DNA of 64,000 nucleotides, taken from NCBI GenBank assembly GCA_052400625.1, contig JBQTGH010000003.1; one strand, given 5' to 3'. Position numbers and translations under genes: made by a program. A model generated the notes under the pieces. That model was not told the DNA's origin. It worked only from the letters and a program-made list of their open reading frames with translations, and ran no database searches. Below are positions 63,566 to 64,000 of the stretch, in pieces; within the stretch, counting starts at the first letter, position 1; the number at the start of each line of letters is the position of its first letter. The DNA comes from Thermophagus sp052400625 (lineage in GTDB: Bacteria > Bacteroidota > Bacteroidia > Bacteroidales > Marinilabiliaceae).

Positions 63566-63808
63566 CAAATGGTCGGGGTGGTAGTAGTATTGCTGTTGTT
63601 CGTAGTTAGGATCACTCACAGATGTGCTGTCGGTTAAAGAGTCATCGTCGGCCCACGGGTTTTGTCCGCTTATCCCCCCATACTCCTTGCTGCGAAGGTA
63701 ATGTTTAATGTAAATCCCCGGCACTCGTCCCCGCGAATCTCTGTACCATCCTGCATTCAGTTTTTTCGCCATGACAAACCAAAAACCATCAAAAACGCAA
63801 TAAATCAA
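63566..63808 (-). pseudogene. RHS-repeat core fragment (decayed)
   Basis: A minus-strand frame of 175 codons (63808-63281, possible ATG 63772) contains GIYIKHYLRSKEYGGISGQN and then DDDSLTDSTSV, PNYEQQQ and YYYHPDHL, the last being the RHS-associated core motif, which normally continues GS plus a long beta-strand repeat. Here it breaks to FDGDCGRKL, and the rest of the frame runs through AT-rich repeats with no RHS character. The RHS-like part spans about 63566-63718. I read it as the relic of a large RHS/YD-repeat gene. Such genes often carry polymorphic toxins, but no toxin end is visible. Confidence 0.6.
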
Positions 63809-64000
63809 ACATAAAGCTAAATGGATGTATCGTAAATGAAAACTATATCTTCCTCTTTTTTATCATTGGCATCTTGATTTTTTTGATAAATTAGCAACAA
63901 TTTTCACTATAAGCATCTATAAAATAGCGAATACGAGATAGCATTTTCTATTTCCCTTTATCCTTTCGACACTAAACGTTGGTTATGATTCTAAAAAAAT
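63809..64000. other. Right-end stretch, no gene seen
   Basis: 192 AT-rich bases before the window edge; nothing recognised. Confidence 0.5.

Noticed and set aside
1..64000. tRNA, rRNA, tmRNA, RNase P RNA
   Set aside because: No T-loop/acceptor patterns or conserved RNA cores were noticed on either strand by eye; a covariance-model scan would be decisive.

Overview
The window reads as the chromosome of a marine or gut-type member of the Bacteroidota, probably Bacteroidales/Marinilabiliales-like. The grounds are a SusC/SusD pair, a type IX secretion (T9SS) C-terminal sorting domain, PorD, Bacteroidota-only families (DUF3078, DUF6913-like, PG0541-like), the Bacteroidota form of RpoZ, and promoter motifs of the TAnnTTTG type. 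Base composition looks moderately AT-rich and even. No tRNA, rRNA, intact transposase, integrase or CRISPR array was seen. Species cannot be assigned by eye.

Layout. 1-2044: a long RelA/SpoT-type alarmone enzyme cut by the left edge, with a degenerate hydrolase site. 2554-3845: a three-gene envelope operon (YtxH, holin-like membrane protein, small basic protein). 4059-8897: ligA, a DUF6913-like gene, then an LpoB-like lipoprotein and a COG3014 lipoprotein. 9345-21167 (minus strand): a six-gene polysaccharide utilisation locus in the order SusC, SusD, PKD-domain surface lipoprotein, GH3, GH16 lipoprotein, GH16-T9SS enzyme. Its content fits laminarin (beta-1,3-glucan). 21818-36661: a mixed set with an MscS channel, DUF3078, the two-step agmatine-to-putrescine pathway, an SGNH hydrolase, SfsA, a GIN-domain protein, a SNF2 helicase, a quinone reductase, an IMPACT protein, an SMP-30-like protein and a membrane protein. 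36898-44063: SixA-like phosphatase, PepT, ProS, a Ser/Arg-rich lipoprotein and a FadL-family porin. 44150-50984 (minus): a TetR-TolC-adaptor-RND efflux operon with a PII-like gene at its end. 51153-54556 (minus): cysDN and fabI. 55074-60197 (minus): the bamD-rpoZ-coaBC-porD-recN cluster. 60967-63160: a serine-palmitoyltransferase-like enzyme and a metallo-beta-lactamase-fold protein. The right end holds an RHS fragment and AT-rich palindromes.

How the genes connect. The PUL is a complete outer-membrane to periplasm chain: surface binding (SusD, PKD protein), surface endo-cleavage (GH16s, one exported by T9SS), TonB-dependent import (SusC) and periplasmic exo-hydrolysis (GH3). PorD, encoded 45 kb away, belongs to the T9SS needed for the secreted GH16. 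BamD would assemble SusC, TolC and the FadL-like porin. No PUL regulator is encoded in the window.

Most unusual structure: two perfectly periodic tandem arrays, 11 x 21 bp at 8965-9195 and 8 x 40 bp at 35621-35940. Both lie between convergent genes, and each is followed by the same 19-base motif and a partly conserved flank. This suggests one recurring type of element or relic site. Other points worth checking are the hydrolase-dead alarmone enzyme, decayed reading frames in several gaps, and corrected start sites supported by promoters.
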